Position numbers and translations under genes: made by a program
Notes under the pieces: generated by a model
What the model saw: only the letters and a program-made list of their open reading frames with translations
Databases searched by the model: none
Told to the model about the DNA's origin: nothing
In this document: positions 19,901-29,500 of the stretch, in pieces
Position numbering within the stretch: position 1 is the stretch's first letter
Layout of the letters: every line of letters begins with the position of its first letter
Source of the DNA: Mesostigma viride
Lineage: Eukaryota > Streptophyta > Mesostigmatophyceae > Mesostigmatales > Mesostigmataceae
Length of the DNA: 31,834 nt
Direction: 5' to 3'
NCBI GenBank assembly: GCA_009746045.1
Contig: RPFO01000233.1
Location: 5,001 to 36,834 of the forward strand

Positions 19901-20517
19901 CTGATTCTCTGAATATCTACCTGCACATGGCCTGGCTGCAAAATAGGAGTCCTGGCATGAGACTGCTTGGGCTTTCTAGCAACTAGCCTGCACTTGCAAG
20001 CTTGAGCAACCTGTTGGCAGATGGAGTACAACTCACTTCCTCCCAGCCGTCTAGCAACTTGCAAAGACTGAGCTGCATGGCCAAACATGGTATGCAACCT
20101 TGAGGCAATGTCATACAAGAGAGAAAACCTTTTATTGTCATTATTAGCACTCAAGGTATGTACAGATCCCTTATGTACAGGAGGCACCAGGGTCGTGCCT
20201 GTCAGACTGTCTCCAGCCCTATCCTCATCCTGACCATCCTGTGCCAGTCCTGCACGGTCAGAATGCTTCTGAGATCCACCTGGGTCCACATCACCAGGTC
20301 CTACCTCAGGCTCAGCACCGCCATGGCGGGCACGTTGGCGAGTAACCACTGCAGCTACAGCTGGCATACTCTCTGTGGTAACCAAGCTTGCCCCATCGTG
20401 TCCAATAGGCTCTTTCACTAGAGCATGGGGCTGCCCCTCACTGCTGTCACTAGCAGCTTCATTACACACCCCTGGGGGCACCCTCCAGGGTTCAGGGATG
20501 TGTGCAGGCTCAATCAA
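16924..20517 (-). CDS. Retrotransposon Pol: integrase, aspartic protease, RT, RNase H (1197 codons)
   Basis: This polyprotein copies the element RNA and inserts the DNA. An HHCC-type zinc region near residues 135-180 (HTMFGH, CKC) precedes the integrase core, with probable catalytic D201, D254 and E284; the D-x29-E spacing is shorter than the usual 35. An SH3-like integrase tail follows (VGQQVVVWKEPS, then WSKIRPRGG). A retropepsin-like domain begins at D534 (EIDTNAQVSVMG) and contains GPVILGQNFL. RT has D799 (LLDFKRAFL) and D895/D896 in LHGDDLHLL, where Copia usually has YVDD. RNase H starts at D1039 (FVDSSMDA) and ends with HIPGEENPADALTKL. Known Copia order is PR-INT-RT-RH and Ty3/Gypsy PR-RT-RH-INT; neither fits. 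No ATG opens the frame: it is clear from 20520, just beside the gag stop, so it is read by frameshift, or in one frame with gag if a base is missing. Confidence 0.9.
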   Translation of the reverse strand: MIEPAHIPEPWRVPPGVCNEAASDSSEGQPHALVKEPIGHDGASLVTTESMPAVAAVVTRQRARHGGAEPEVGPGDVDPGGSQKHSDRAGLAQDGQDEDRAGDSLTGTTLVPPVHKGSVHTLSANNDNKRFSLLYDIASRLHTMFGHAAQSLQVARRLGGSELYSICQQVAQACKCRLVARKPKQSHARTPILQPGHVQVDIQRIRGLKLLVAVDRYTKYKTLEILPDMEKPTLIAALKLTRSRYPGLELLQCDIQFECCENLPEFPELLITPRESHGQQGVVERAIQEIKTVLLVERIPRTSSAIVTSAWLRSVEDRLNLRTPMFFGDIAINPLMLHTRMLPADAEQAWKEKLEAKFLKLRQKDKGWSVLEPNVGQQVVVWKEPSFPGKRGSWHDGVVTRVEAAGHKCWVAIDGSQAVHRLSWSKIRPRGGNQGDLFQVPAGVQGGGDVELPDQGATAVSSPQGDPGPAPGVPSHTVVGQAGGQAAPPERPDTRPRGVRLSDIVQALQRAKKEPKVSKLVQLDEPEVAAMEIDTNAQVSVMGPQHTGELLVGEPSCPWVSDFSGRTHLRVLGEVTAPVMGVDVTFLVLEDYDGPVILGQNFLGNPGISIRATALRRDGWGMIPLENFRTTFPVRCRAKPVKGVKWDEGEVPPAASLVIPAVLHPSSIGITHRSLAAHSPLTYDQLVQEMSSPTLFEAWKLAFSKALEEWLQFECAAPTDRRPPASRKLALRFVLKRKVVDEVSVPHVRPVLNEYHGTGSLPGEELYTPGMLHDTWRILLCLYVGLLNRGAAMSSVLLDFKRAFLKSDPEVARRVWKQDEPYCVEVPAIWKLELHQQFLVILKGLEGLRSSPIIWRLTLQEALISECGLRVSSVDPCLLLAQWEGLPVYASLHGDDLHLLAPTTWLKKFIPVISGKFSLGKELWQEPNKPVVFCGMQATLFRRDGEWSIRLQAGGDYKQTIVKALPEKITQAAGPELRGMWAWFASICGPSLMVHSRMPDEVLEDEKPRVIARLVESTPDLILSGIDFAQPITLEIFVDSSMDARQVTKVRGRSAALFAFYQSRASLFSWYSRLQKRVCISSDVAECRAICEGIQSSLYIKELMLELASVTPWTLQMETLLLTDSMGMVQFVHKQLARSRDLDYLLLKELASLVDLKHIPGEENPADALTKLPHKAPAQYNVLRKLMNADCQVGLSV

Positions 20518-21697
20518 TGATCAGCAGCCTTGCCCTTGCCCTTGTCCTGGGATGGACCAGCCTTGTCCTTGCTGCCACCCTGAGCTGGCTTGCTCTGACC
20601 TTCCTGCCTCAGGTACGAGGGACACTCATTCCTGAAGTGACCCTTCCCCTGGCAGAAATAACATTCCACCTGACTGATGTCCCGTGAGGTCCCACTGCTG
20701 GGCCCAGCCTTGGGAGGACCACCCACCCTCTTGAAGTCAAACTGGGACTGTGGATGTCCCGACTTCGGCGGGGTCCCCCGTCCAGCCCTTCTGTCACGCC
20801 CCCTCCTGGACCTTCCTCGACCCCTTGAAGAGGTCTCAGGCCCTCTCGAGGACGCTGGGCCCCCGTGGCCCGATCCCCTCATGGACTTAACCGTGGGTTC
20901 AGTGGCCTCCTCATCATTCTGACGAGGGCGCTTACCCCCACGTACTTGCCGCTGAAACACTCATACAACTGATCCGTCATGGCTGCCCAGCCATGGACCT
21001 GTCGCATGTGGATGGTCACATTATCCATGGTGACCGGATCCAGTGCAGCGACTTGAGAAAGTCGCCCATGGCCATCCGATCTGCGACGAAGAAGCCCTTG
21101 GCCATGGCGTCCTCCCTCAGCTTGACGAAGTCTTCAAAGGCGTGGACCACTAGTTGCCCCTTGATGGGCTTGTAGTCCAGGTATTCTTGCTTCAGGTGGG
21201 ACCCATCTATGGTCCTCTTGTCACTCAGGAACGACCTGAGTCGCGTCATAAACGCCGTCCAGGTGTCCCCCGCCGCGTGTCGCTCCCGAACAAACTTGAA
21301 CAGCCGCCTCGCCGACTGCCGTATGTAGGCACTAGACGCCAGGATGCGAAGCTTGTCACCGTTGTATATCTCCGTGTACAAGTTCATGTCCTCTAACATC
21401 CTCTCAGCATCCCGGGGCTGCCAATTGTCCTTGATGGACTGAAACTGGCCTAGCACCGCGTACCCCTCAGCAACGTTGGTCGCTTAGGCGCCGCTTGATC
21501 TGCGGCTGGCGCGTGCTGCCCGCCCTGCGATCCTTGGCTCTGATTATCTGGCACCTCAGCCTGGTCTCCCAGCGCCTGGCCGTCCCCGCGTCCATCGCGT
21601 CCACCGCGTCCATCGCGTCCATCTCGTCCATCCAGCCCAGCGCCGCGCCGCCGAAGCCCATAAAGCCCGCTTGTTGGTTGATAGCTCCATCCTCCAT
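20514..21697 (-). CDS. Retrotransposon Gag with CCHC zinc knuckle, frameshifted
   Basis: Gag would form the particle and bind element RNA. The likely start is the ATG at 21697 in good context (ATCATGG). An acidic Met-Asp-Ala repeat (MDEMDAMDAVDAMDA) is followed by a hydrophilic linker, a helical region at 21456-21016 (IKDNWQPRDAERMLEDMNLY...), a short part in another frame (MDNVTIHMRQVHGWAAMTDQ), then an Arg/Gly-rich tail with CYFCQGKGHFRNEC, a C-x2-C-x4-H-x4-C knuckle, ending at the TGA at 20514-20516. Coding passes through several frames, with shifts near 21590, 21480, 21045 and 20940, one of them at a G-run. All have the polarity of one missing base, so they look like sequencing deletions rather than decay, but true decay is not excluded. 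The stop overlaps the start of the pol frame. Confidence 0.75.
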
Positions 21698-21799
21698 GAT
21701 GGCCTCTGTTCAGATCTGCTACAGCCAGCCAAGTGGCCAAGCAGCAATTAAAGCAATATAAGCTACTGAACAAGAAAGGAAAGTGCCAAGTGTTACCAC

Positions 21800-22718
21800 T
21801 CAGGCAAGACCACCACGGCTGGCCCCAGGCGCGTCCTGGTTCTCCTTGTCGCTGTCGTCGTCGCTGTCGCTCACCACAATCAGCTCTGGTACCCTGCTAC
21901 CTGCTGCGCCGTCGTCGACCCGCTGTCGGCCCGCGATGACTGAATCGTCACCGTTGGTAAAGTAGACAGGTGACAACCCGTCGTTGGCCCTCGCGGATTG
22001 TACGTTGGCACCTCGTGGTCGCCAAGTGTCTCGTCGCCTAGCCCAGCGACACCCCCTGCTCCTACCTCAAGGTCACTATCGTACCCAAGAGGTGCAAACT
22101 CCTCCCAACGCGTCACACGAACGCGAAGGGGCGGGGGCAGCTCCTGAAAAGGAACTCTTACTCGCTCTGGAAACCTGCCGACTCTTGTCGCGCGCTGTCC
22201 TCCGGCGATGGCTTCCGCTGTCGCCCCGACCTCTGCAAGCCGCCTGTGATGCTCCGCTCCGCGTCGTTCACGCCTAACTGGCCCGCTGCAACACCCTCGT
22301 CGCCGATGCCGCCTGCGAAAGCACGTGGTACTCCCGCGCCCGCTACTGTCGGCACAAACTCGTGTCGCCCTGCGCCAGCTGCCTCCGCAACCTCGCCTCG
22401 CCTTGCTGCCAACTCCGTCCGCACTCGCTCTGCTACTGCAGTAATCACCGTCTGGATGCCGACCAACCCGTGAAGCTCCTGCTCAAGGTCGTCGATGCTC
22501 CGGTGCTCCGGAATGACGATGGTTTGTACGTGTCGCAGAATTCGCTCCCAATCTTCGACCTGGTCGTCGACGAATTGCACGAAGCTGCGATTTACAGGCG
22601 GACGATCTGCAAGCAACAAAGATAGATCCCGAACGACACGGCGTAATTCAGGAGAAATCGAACCCCCAGCAGACTGCCGAAACCGGAAATCCTGCTGCCG
22701 TTGTTCCTCCTGCACCAT
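21800..22718 (-). CDS. Extra 5' ORF of the retrotransposon, upstream of gag, frameshifted
   Basis: An ATG at 22718 opens 186 clean codons: a basic/Gln-rich start (MVQEEQRQQDF), then a helical, probably coiled-coil region (DLEQELHGLVGIQTVITAVAERVRT), then a Gly/Ala-rich linker. The frame stops at 22158, but the next frame continues with TRWEEFAPLGYDSDLEVGAGG, and a further shift near 21900 leads to an acidic tail, VSDSDDDSDKENQ, ending at the stop at 21800-21802. Both shifts have the polarity of one missing base. The joined product would be about 306 aa. About 100 nt with stops in frame separate it from gag, so it is a separate ORF. I do not recognise a family; a nucleic-acid-binding or accessory Gag-like role is possible. 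Confidence 0.55.
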
Positions 22719-22812
22719 TCACCACCGGACGAGCTCCTCTCGTCGTCAAACGCTGCACACCGCAACCGGCAACGACCCTCCTGGCCGTTCCGCTGAGACT
22801 GGTTGTAATTTG
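22719..22812 (-). other. Retrotransposon leader; no standard primer-binding site
   Basis: Directly after the 5' LTR the element strand reads CAAATTACAACCAGTCTC. LTR elements usually have TGG plus complement to a tRNA 3' end here; none is seen. The element may prime from an internal tRNA region or by another route. Confidence 0.5.
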
Positions 22813-23508
22813 AGTTAAGTTCTTAGCACACGCAATGTGAAGGATATGGTTGCAATGCAGCAATGTGTGAATATGGTTGGAAACGGAGCTTTGTTAAATC
22901 GGATAATGTTTACAGCGCTCACACACTTGAGGCTTGTACACGCGCTTGCCAAGTCAAGGCACAACACGTGAGGCGGGCTCGCAAGAGATGCCCATTTGGC
23001 ACTGGCCTATTGTTTATATACTTGTGCACTGTGCTTGCTAGTCCTGAGCAGCCTAGGAGGCCTGCTCAGTAATAACACCCCGGTACAGTATTCACTACCT
23101 GTACAGCGCCCAGCTCCTATACAGTAGGTCTGCCATACAGGCACAGTGACCACAGAGTACAGTCACCACAGTGATTATTGCATCTGCACCTAGAAGTCCA
23201 GGACTAAGCCTGCGGTACCAACAGACCACAGGTTAAGGTTCCTATTTCCTGCGTACGACGTATTAATCCAATACCGTCGTAGGTACAGCACCTAATTCCT
23301 GTCAGCCCAGGAATTACTGTCGACCCCATATGTCGTCGGCAAATATTCACGTCCGACTTAGAAGAACAGCCGGCTCGCGCTCGCGCGCGACCGGGAAGTC
23401 GGAACGCCATAACTTTCTTGATACTTGTCGGAATGAACTCGTTCCGGTGCCGCTGGAATCGCAGAGATATGCCGAATCAGGATCACGCCAATGCGCTTGG
23501 CGTTAACT
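22813..23508 (-). repeat. LTR, right copy (5' LTR of the element), 696 bp
   Basis: It starts AGTTAAGT and ends GCGTTAACT. The difference of three bases in length from the left LTR is fully explained by the visible indels (-2, +1, -1, -1). As the 5' LTR it should carry the promoter. The TSD follows at 23509-23513. Confidence 0.93.
23013..23020 (-). promoter_or_regulatory. TATA box of the 5' LTR
   Basis: The element strand reads TATATAAA at about 490 nt from the LTR 5' end, leaving about 200 nt for R and U5. The same sequence is at 15679-15686 in the 3' LTR. This is the best promoter candidate; the transcription start is not known. Confidence 0.5.
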
Positions 23509-23513
23509 GTTGC
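23509..23513. repeat. Target-site duplication GTTGC, right copy
   Basis: It matches 15472-15476 and continues directly into CCCCTTGCG of a satellite unit, restoring the normal unit when the element is removed. Confidence 0.9.
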
Positions 23514-26500
23514 CCCTTGCGTGCGCGGTGGATGTACGTGTGTGTGCAGCCGCCCCTTGCGTGCGCGGTGTAGGTACGTGTGTGTGCAGCCGCCCCAAGC
23601 GTGCGCGGTGTGTGTACGTGTGTGTGCAGTTGCCCCTTGCGTGCGCGGTGTGTGTACATGTGTGTGCAGTTGCCCCTTGCGTGCGCGGTGTATGTACATG
23701 TGTGTGCAGTTGCCCCTTGCGTGCGCGGTGTATGTACGTGTGTGTGCAGCCGCCCCTTGCGTGCGCGGTGTAGGTACGTGTGTGTGCAGCCGCCCCAAGC
23801 GTGCGCGGTGTGTGTACATGTGTGTGCAGTTGCCCCTTGCGTGCGCGGTGTGTGTACGTGTGTGTGCAGCCGCCCCTTGCGTGCGCGGTGGATGTACGTG
23901 TGTGTGCAGTTGCCCCTTGCGTGCGCGGTGGATGTACGTGTGTGTGCAGCCGCCCCTTGCGTGCGCGGTGTGTGTACATGTGAGTGCAGCTGCCCCAAGC
24001 GTGCGCGGTGTGTGTACATGTGTGTGCAGTTGCCCCTTGCGTGCGCGGTGGATGTACGTGTGTGTGCAGCCGCCCCTTGCGTGCGCGGTGTAGGTACGTG
24101 TGTGTGCAGCCGCCCCAAGCGTGCGCGGTGTGTGTACGTGTGTGTGCAGTTGCCCCTTGCGTGCGCGGTGTGTGTACATGTGTGTGCAGTTGCCCCTTGC
24201 GTGCGCGGTGTATGTACGTGTGTGTGCAGCCGGCCCTTGCGTGCGCGGTGGATGTACGTGTGTGTGCAGCCGGCCCTTGCGTGCATGGTGTGTGTACGTG
24301 TGTGTGCAGCCGGCCCTTGCGTGCGCGGTGGATGTACATGTGTGTGCATGCCGGCAATTGCGTGCATGGTGTGTGTACGTGTGTGTGCAGCCGCCCCTTG
24401 CGTGCGCGGTGTGTGTACGTGTGTGTGCATGCCGGCAATTGCGTGCATGGTGTGTGTACGTGTGTGTGCAGTTGCCCCTTGCGTGCGCGGTGTATGTACG
24501 TGTGTGTGCAGCCGGCCCTTGCGTGCGCGGTGTAGGTACGTGTGTGTGCAGCCGCCCCAAGCGTGCGCGGTGTGTGTACATGTGTGTGCAGTTGCCCCTT
24601 GCGTGCGCGGTGTGTGTACGTGTGTGTGCAGCCGCCCCTTGCGTGCGCGGTGGATGTACGTGTGTGTGCAGCCGGCCCTTGCGTGCATGGTGTGTGTACG
24701 TGTGTGTGCAGCCGGCCCTTGCGTGCGCGGTGGATGTACATGGGTGTGCAGTCGCCCCTTGCGTGCGCGGTGTAGGTACGTATGTGTGCAGCCGCCCCTT
24801 GCGTGCGCGGTGTATGTACGTGTGTGTGCAGCCGCCCCGTGGTTGCGCGGTGTATGTACATGTGTGTGCAGTTGCCCCTTGCGTGCGCGGTGTATGTACG
24901 TGTGTGTGCAGCCGCCCCTTGCGTGCGCGGTGTATGTACGTGTGTGTGCAGTTGCCCCTTGCGTGCGCGGTGGATGTACGTGTGTGTGCAGCCGGCCCTT
25001 GCGTGTGCGGTGTGTGTACATGTGAGTGCAGCTGCCCCAAGCGTGCGCGGTGTGTGTACATGTGTGTGCAGTTGCCCCTTGCGTGCGCGGTGGATGTACG
25101 TGTGTGTGCAGCCGCCCCTTGCGTGCGCTGTGTAGGTACGTGTGTGTGCAGCCGCCCCAAGCGTGCGCGGTGTGTGTACATGTGTGTGCAGTTGCCCCTT
25201 GCGTGCGCGGTGTGTGTACGTGTGTGTGCAGCCGCCCCTTGCGTGCGCGGTGTATGTACGTGTGTGTGCAGTTGCCCCTTGCGTGCGCGGTGGATGTACG
25301 TGTGTGTGCAGCCGGCCCTTGCGTGTGCGGTGTGTGTACATGTGAGTGCAGCTGCCCCAAGCGTGCGCGGTGTGTGTACATGTGTGTGCAGTTGCCCCTT
25401 GCGTGCGCGGTGGATGTACGTGTGTGTGCAGCCGCCCCTTGCGTGCGCGGTGTAGGTACATGTGTGTGCAGCCGCCCCAAGCGTGCGCGGTGTGTGTACA
25501 TGTGTGTGCAGCCGCCCCTTGCGTGCGCGGTGTAGGTACGTGTGTGTGCAGCCGCCCCAAGCGTGCGCGGTGTGTGTACATGTGTGTGCAGTTGCCCCTT
25601 GCGTGCGCGGTGTGTGTACGTGTGTGTGCAGCCGCCCCTTGCGTGCGCGGTGTATGTACGTGTGTGTGCAGTTGCCCCTTGCGTGCGCGGTGGATGTACG
25701 TGTGTGTGCAGCCGGCCCTTGCGTGTGCGGTGTGTGTACATGTGAGTGCAGCTGCCCCAAGCGTGCGCGGTGTGTGTACATGTGTGTGCAGTTGCCCCTT
25801 GCGTGCGCGGTGGATGTACGTGTGTGTGCAGCCGCCCCTTGCGTGCGCGGTGTAGGTACATGTGTGTGCAGCCGCCCCAAGCGTGCGCGGTGTGTGTACG
25901 TGTGTGTGCAGTTGCCCCTTGCGTGCGCGGTGTGTGTACATGTGTGTGCAGTTGCCCCTTGCGTGCGCGGTGTATGTACGTGTGTGTGTAGCCGGCCCTT
26001 GCGTGCGCGGTGTGTGTACATGTGAGTGCAGCTGCCCCAAGCGTGCGCGGTGTGTGTACATGTGTGTGCAGTTGCCCCTTGCGTGCGCGGTGGATGTACG
26101 TGTGTGTGCATGCCGGCAATTGCGTGCATGGTGTGTGTACGTGTGTGTGCAGCCGCCCCTTGCGTGCGCGGTGTGTGTACGTGTGTGTGCACTCGCCCCT
26201 TGCGTGCGCGGTGGATGTACAGGTGTGTGTAGCCGCCCCTTGCGTGCATGGTGTATGTACATGTGTGTGCAGCCGCCCCTTGCGTGCGCGGTGGATGTAC
26301 ATGTGTGTGCAGCCGAACCTTGCGTGCATGGTGTGTGTACCTGTGCGTTAAGTCGCTCCTTGCGTGCATGGTGTGTGTACGTGTGTGTGCAGCCGCCCCT
26401 TGCGTGCATGGTGTATGTACATGTGAGTGCCGTTGCCCCTTGCGTGCGCGGTGTATGTACGTGTGTGTGCAGCCGTCCCTTAATTGCGTGCGCGGTGTGT

Positions 26501-29500
26501 GTACGTGTGTGTGCACTCGCCCTTGCGTGCGCGGTGTATGTACGTGTGTGCAGCCGCCCCTTGCGTGCGCGGTGTATGCCAGTGTGTGTGCATGCCGGCC
26601 CTTGCGTGCAAGGTGTGTGTAAGTGTGTGTGCAGCCCCTTGCGTGCATGGTGTATGTACGTGTGTGTGCAGCTGCCCCTTGCGTGCGCGGTGTGTGTACG
26701 TGTGTGTGCAGCCGCCCGAGGTTGCGCGGTGTATGTACATGTGTGTGCAGTTGCCCCTTGCGTGCGCGGTGTATGTACGTGTGTGTGCAGCCGCCCCTTG
26801 CGTGCGCGGTGTAGGTACGTGTGTGTGCAGCCGCCCAAGCGTGCGCGGTGTGTGTACATGTGTGTGCAGTTGCCCTTGCGTGCGCGGTGTATGTACGTGT
26901 GTGTGCAGCCGCCCCGTGGTTGCGCGGTGTATGTACATGTGTGTGCAGTTGCCCCTTGCGTGCGCGGTGTATGTACGTGTGTGTGCAGCCGCCCCTTGCG
27001 TGCGCGGTGTAGGTACGTGTGTGTGCAGCCGCCCCAAGCGTGCGCGGTGTGTGTACATGTGTGTGCAGTTGCCCCTTGCGTGCGCGGTGTGTGTACGTGT
27101 GTGTGCAGCCGCCCCTTGCGTGCGCGGTGGATGTACGTGTGTGTGCAGTTGCCCCTTGCGTGCGCGGTGGTTTTTCGTGTGTGTGCAGCCGGCCCTTGCG
27201 TGCGCGGTGTGTGTACATGTGAGTGCAGCTGCCCCAAGCGTGCGCGGTGTGTGTACATGTGTGTGCAGTTGCCCCTTGCGTGCGCGGTGTATGTACGTGT
27301 GTGTGCAGCCGCCCCTTGCGTGCGCGGTGTAGGTACGTGTGTGTGCAGCCGCCCCAAGCGTGCGCGGTGTGTGTACGTGTGTGTGCAGTTGCCCCTTGCG
27401 TGCGCGGTGTGTGTACATGTGTGTGCAGTTGCCCCTTGCGTGCGCGGTGTATGTACATGTGTGTGCAGTTGCCCCTTGCGTGCGCGGTGTATGTACGTGT
27501 GTGTGCAGCCGCCCCTTGCGTGCGCGGTGTAGGTACGTGTGTGTGCAGCCGCCCCTTGCGTGCGCGGTGGATGTACGTGTGTGTGCAGTTGCCCCTTGCG
27601 TGCGCGGTGGATGTACGTGTGTGTGCAGCCGCCCCTTGCGTGCGCGGTGTGTGTACATGTGAGTGCAGCTGCCCCAAGCGTGCGCGGTGTGTGTACATGT
27701 GTGTGCAGTTGCCCCTTGCGTGCGCGGTGGATGTACGTGTGTGTGCACTCGCCCCTTGCGTGCGCGGTGTAGGTACGTGTGTGTGCAGCCGCCCCAAGCG
27801 TGCGCGGTGTGTGTACGTGTGTGTGCAGTTGCCCTTGCGTGCGCGGTGTGTGTACATGTGTGTGCAGTTGCCCCTTGCGTGCGCGGTGTATGTACGTGTG
27901 TGTGCAGCCGGCCCTTGCGTGCGCGGTGTAGGTACGTGTGTGTGCAGCCGCCCCAAGCGTGCGCGGTGTGTGTACATGTGTGTGCAGTTGCCCCTTGCGT
28001 GCGCGGTGTGTGTACGTGTGTGTGCAGCCGCCCCTTGCGTGCATGGTGTGTGTACGTGTGTGTGCAGCCGCCCCTTGCGTGCGCGGTGGATGTACGTGTG
28101 TGTGCATGCCGGCAATTGCGTGCATGGTGTGTGTACGTGTGTGTGCAGCTGCCCCAAGCGTGCGCGGTGTGTGTACATGTGTGTGCAGTTGCCCCTTGCG
28201 TGCGCGGTGGATGTACGTGTGTGTGCAGCCGCCCCTTGCGTGCGCGGTGTAGGTACATGTGTGTGCAGCCGCCCCAAGCGTGCGCGGTGTGTGTACGTGT
28301 GTGTGCAGTTGCCCCTTGCGTGCGCGGTGTGTGTACATGTGTGTGCAGTTGCCCCTTGCGTGCGCGGTGTATGTACGTGTGTGTGCAGCCGGCCCTTGCG
28401 TGCGCGGTGTGTGTACATGTGAGTGCAGCTGCCCCAAGCGTGCGCGGTGTGTGTACATGTGTGTGCAGTTGCCCCTTGCGTGCGCGGTGGATGTACGTGT
28501 GTGTGCATGCCGGCCCTTGCGTGCATGGTGTGTGTACGTGTGTGTGCAGCCGCCCCTTGCGTGCGCGGTGTGTGTACGTGTGTGTGCACTCGCCCCTTGC
28601 GTGCGCGGTGGATGTACAGGTGTGTGCAGCCGCCCCTTGCGTGCATGGTGTATGTACATGTGTGTGCAGCCGCCCCTTGCGTGCGCGGTGTGTGTACATG
28701 TGTGTGCAGCCGAACCTTGCGTGCATGGTGTGTGTACCTGTGCGTGAAGTCGCTCCTTGCGTGCATGGTGTGTGTACGTGTGTGTGCAGCCGCCCCTTGC
28801 GTGCATGGTGTATGTACATGTGAGTGCCGTTGCCCCTTGCGTGCGCGGTGTATGTACGTGTGTGTGCAGCCGTCCCTTAATTGCGTGCGCGTGTGTGTAC
28901 GTGTGTGTGCACTCGCCCCTTGCGTGCGCGGTGTATGTACGTGTGTGCAGCCGCCCCTTGCGTGCGCGGTGTATGCCAGTGTGTGTGCATGCCGGCCCTT
29001 GCGTGCAAGGTGTGTGTAAGTGTGTGTGCAGCCCTTGCGTGCATGGTGTATGTACGTGTGTGTGCAGCTGCCCCTTGCGTGCGCGGTGTGTGTACGTGTG
29101 TGTGCAGCCGCCCCGTGGTTGCGCGGTGTATGTACATGTGTGTGCAGTTGCCCCTTGCGTGCGCGGTGTATGTACGTGTGTGTGCAGCCGCCCTTGCGTG
29201 CGCGGTGTAGGTACGTGTGTGTGCAGCCGCCCCAAGCGTGCGCGGTGTGTGTACATGTGTGTGCAGTTGCCCCTTGCGTGCGCGGTGTATGTACGTGTGT
29301 GTGCAGCCGCCCCGTGGTTGCGCGGTGTATGTACATGTGTGTGCAGTTGCCCCTTGCGTGCGCGGTGTATGTACGTGTGTGTGCAGCCGCCCCTTGCGTG
29401 CGCGGTGTAGGTACGTGTGTGTGCAGCCGCCCCAAGCGTGCGCGGTGTGTGTACATGTGTGTGCAGTTGCCCTTGCGTGCGCGGTGTGTGTACGTGTGTG

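Larger units (their letters stand above)
15477..23508 (-). mobile_element. Complete 8032-bp LTR retrotransposon, Copia-type RT/RNase H, inserted in satellite
   Basis: The order on the minus strand is 5' LTR (22813-23508), leader, extra 5' ORF, gag, pol, polypurine tract, 3' LTR (15477-16175). Ends are AGTTAA...TTAACT rather than the usual TG...CA. The target duplication is GTTGC. The LTRs differ by two substitutions and four small indels, so insertion is recent or the copies have been homogenised. Pol is one open frame, while the 5' ORF and gag are in several frames. RT and RNase H point to the Copia superfamily, but domain order and catalytic residues are unusual (see pol). The reverse transcript would be made in cytoplasmic particles formed by Gag, and the DNA inserted by the integrase. 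Confidence 0.92.
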
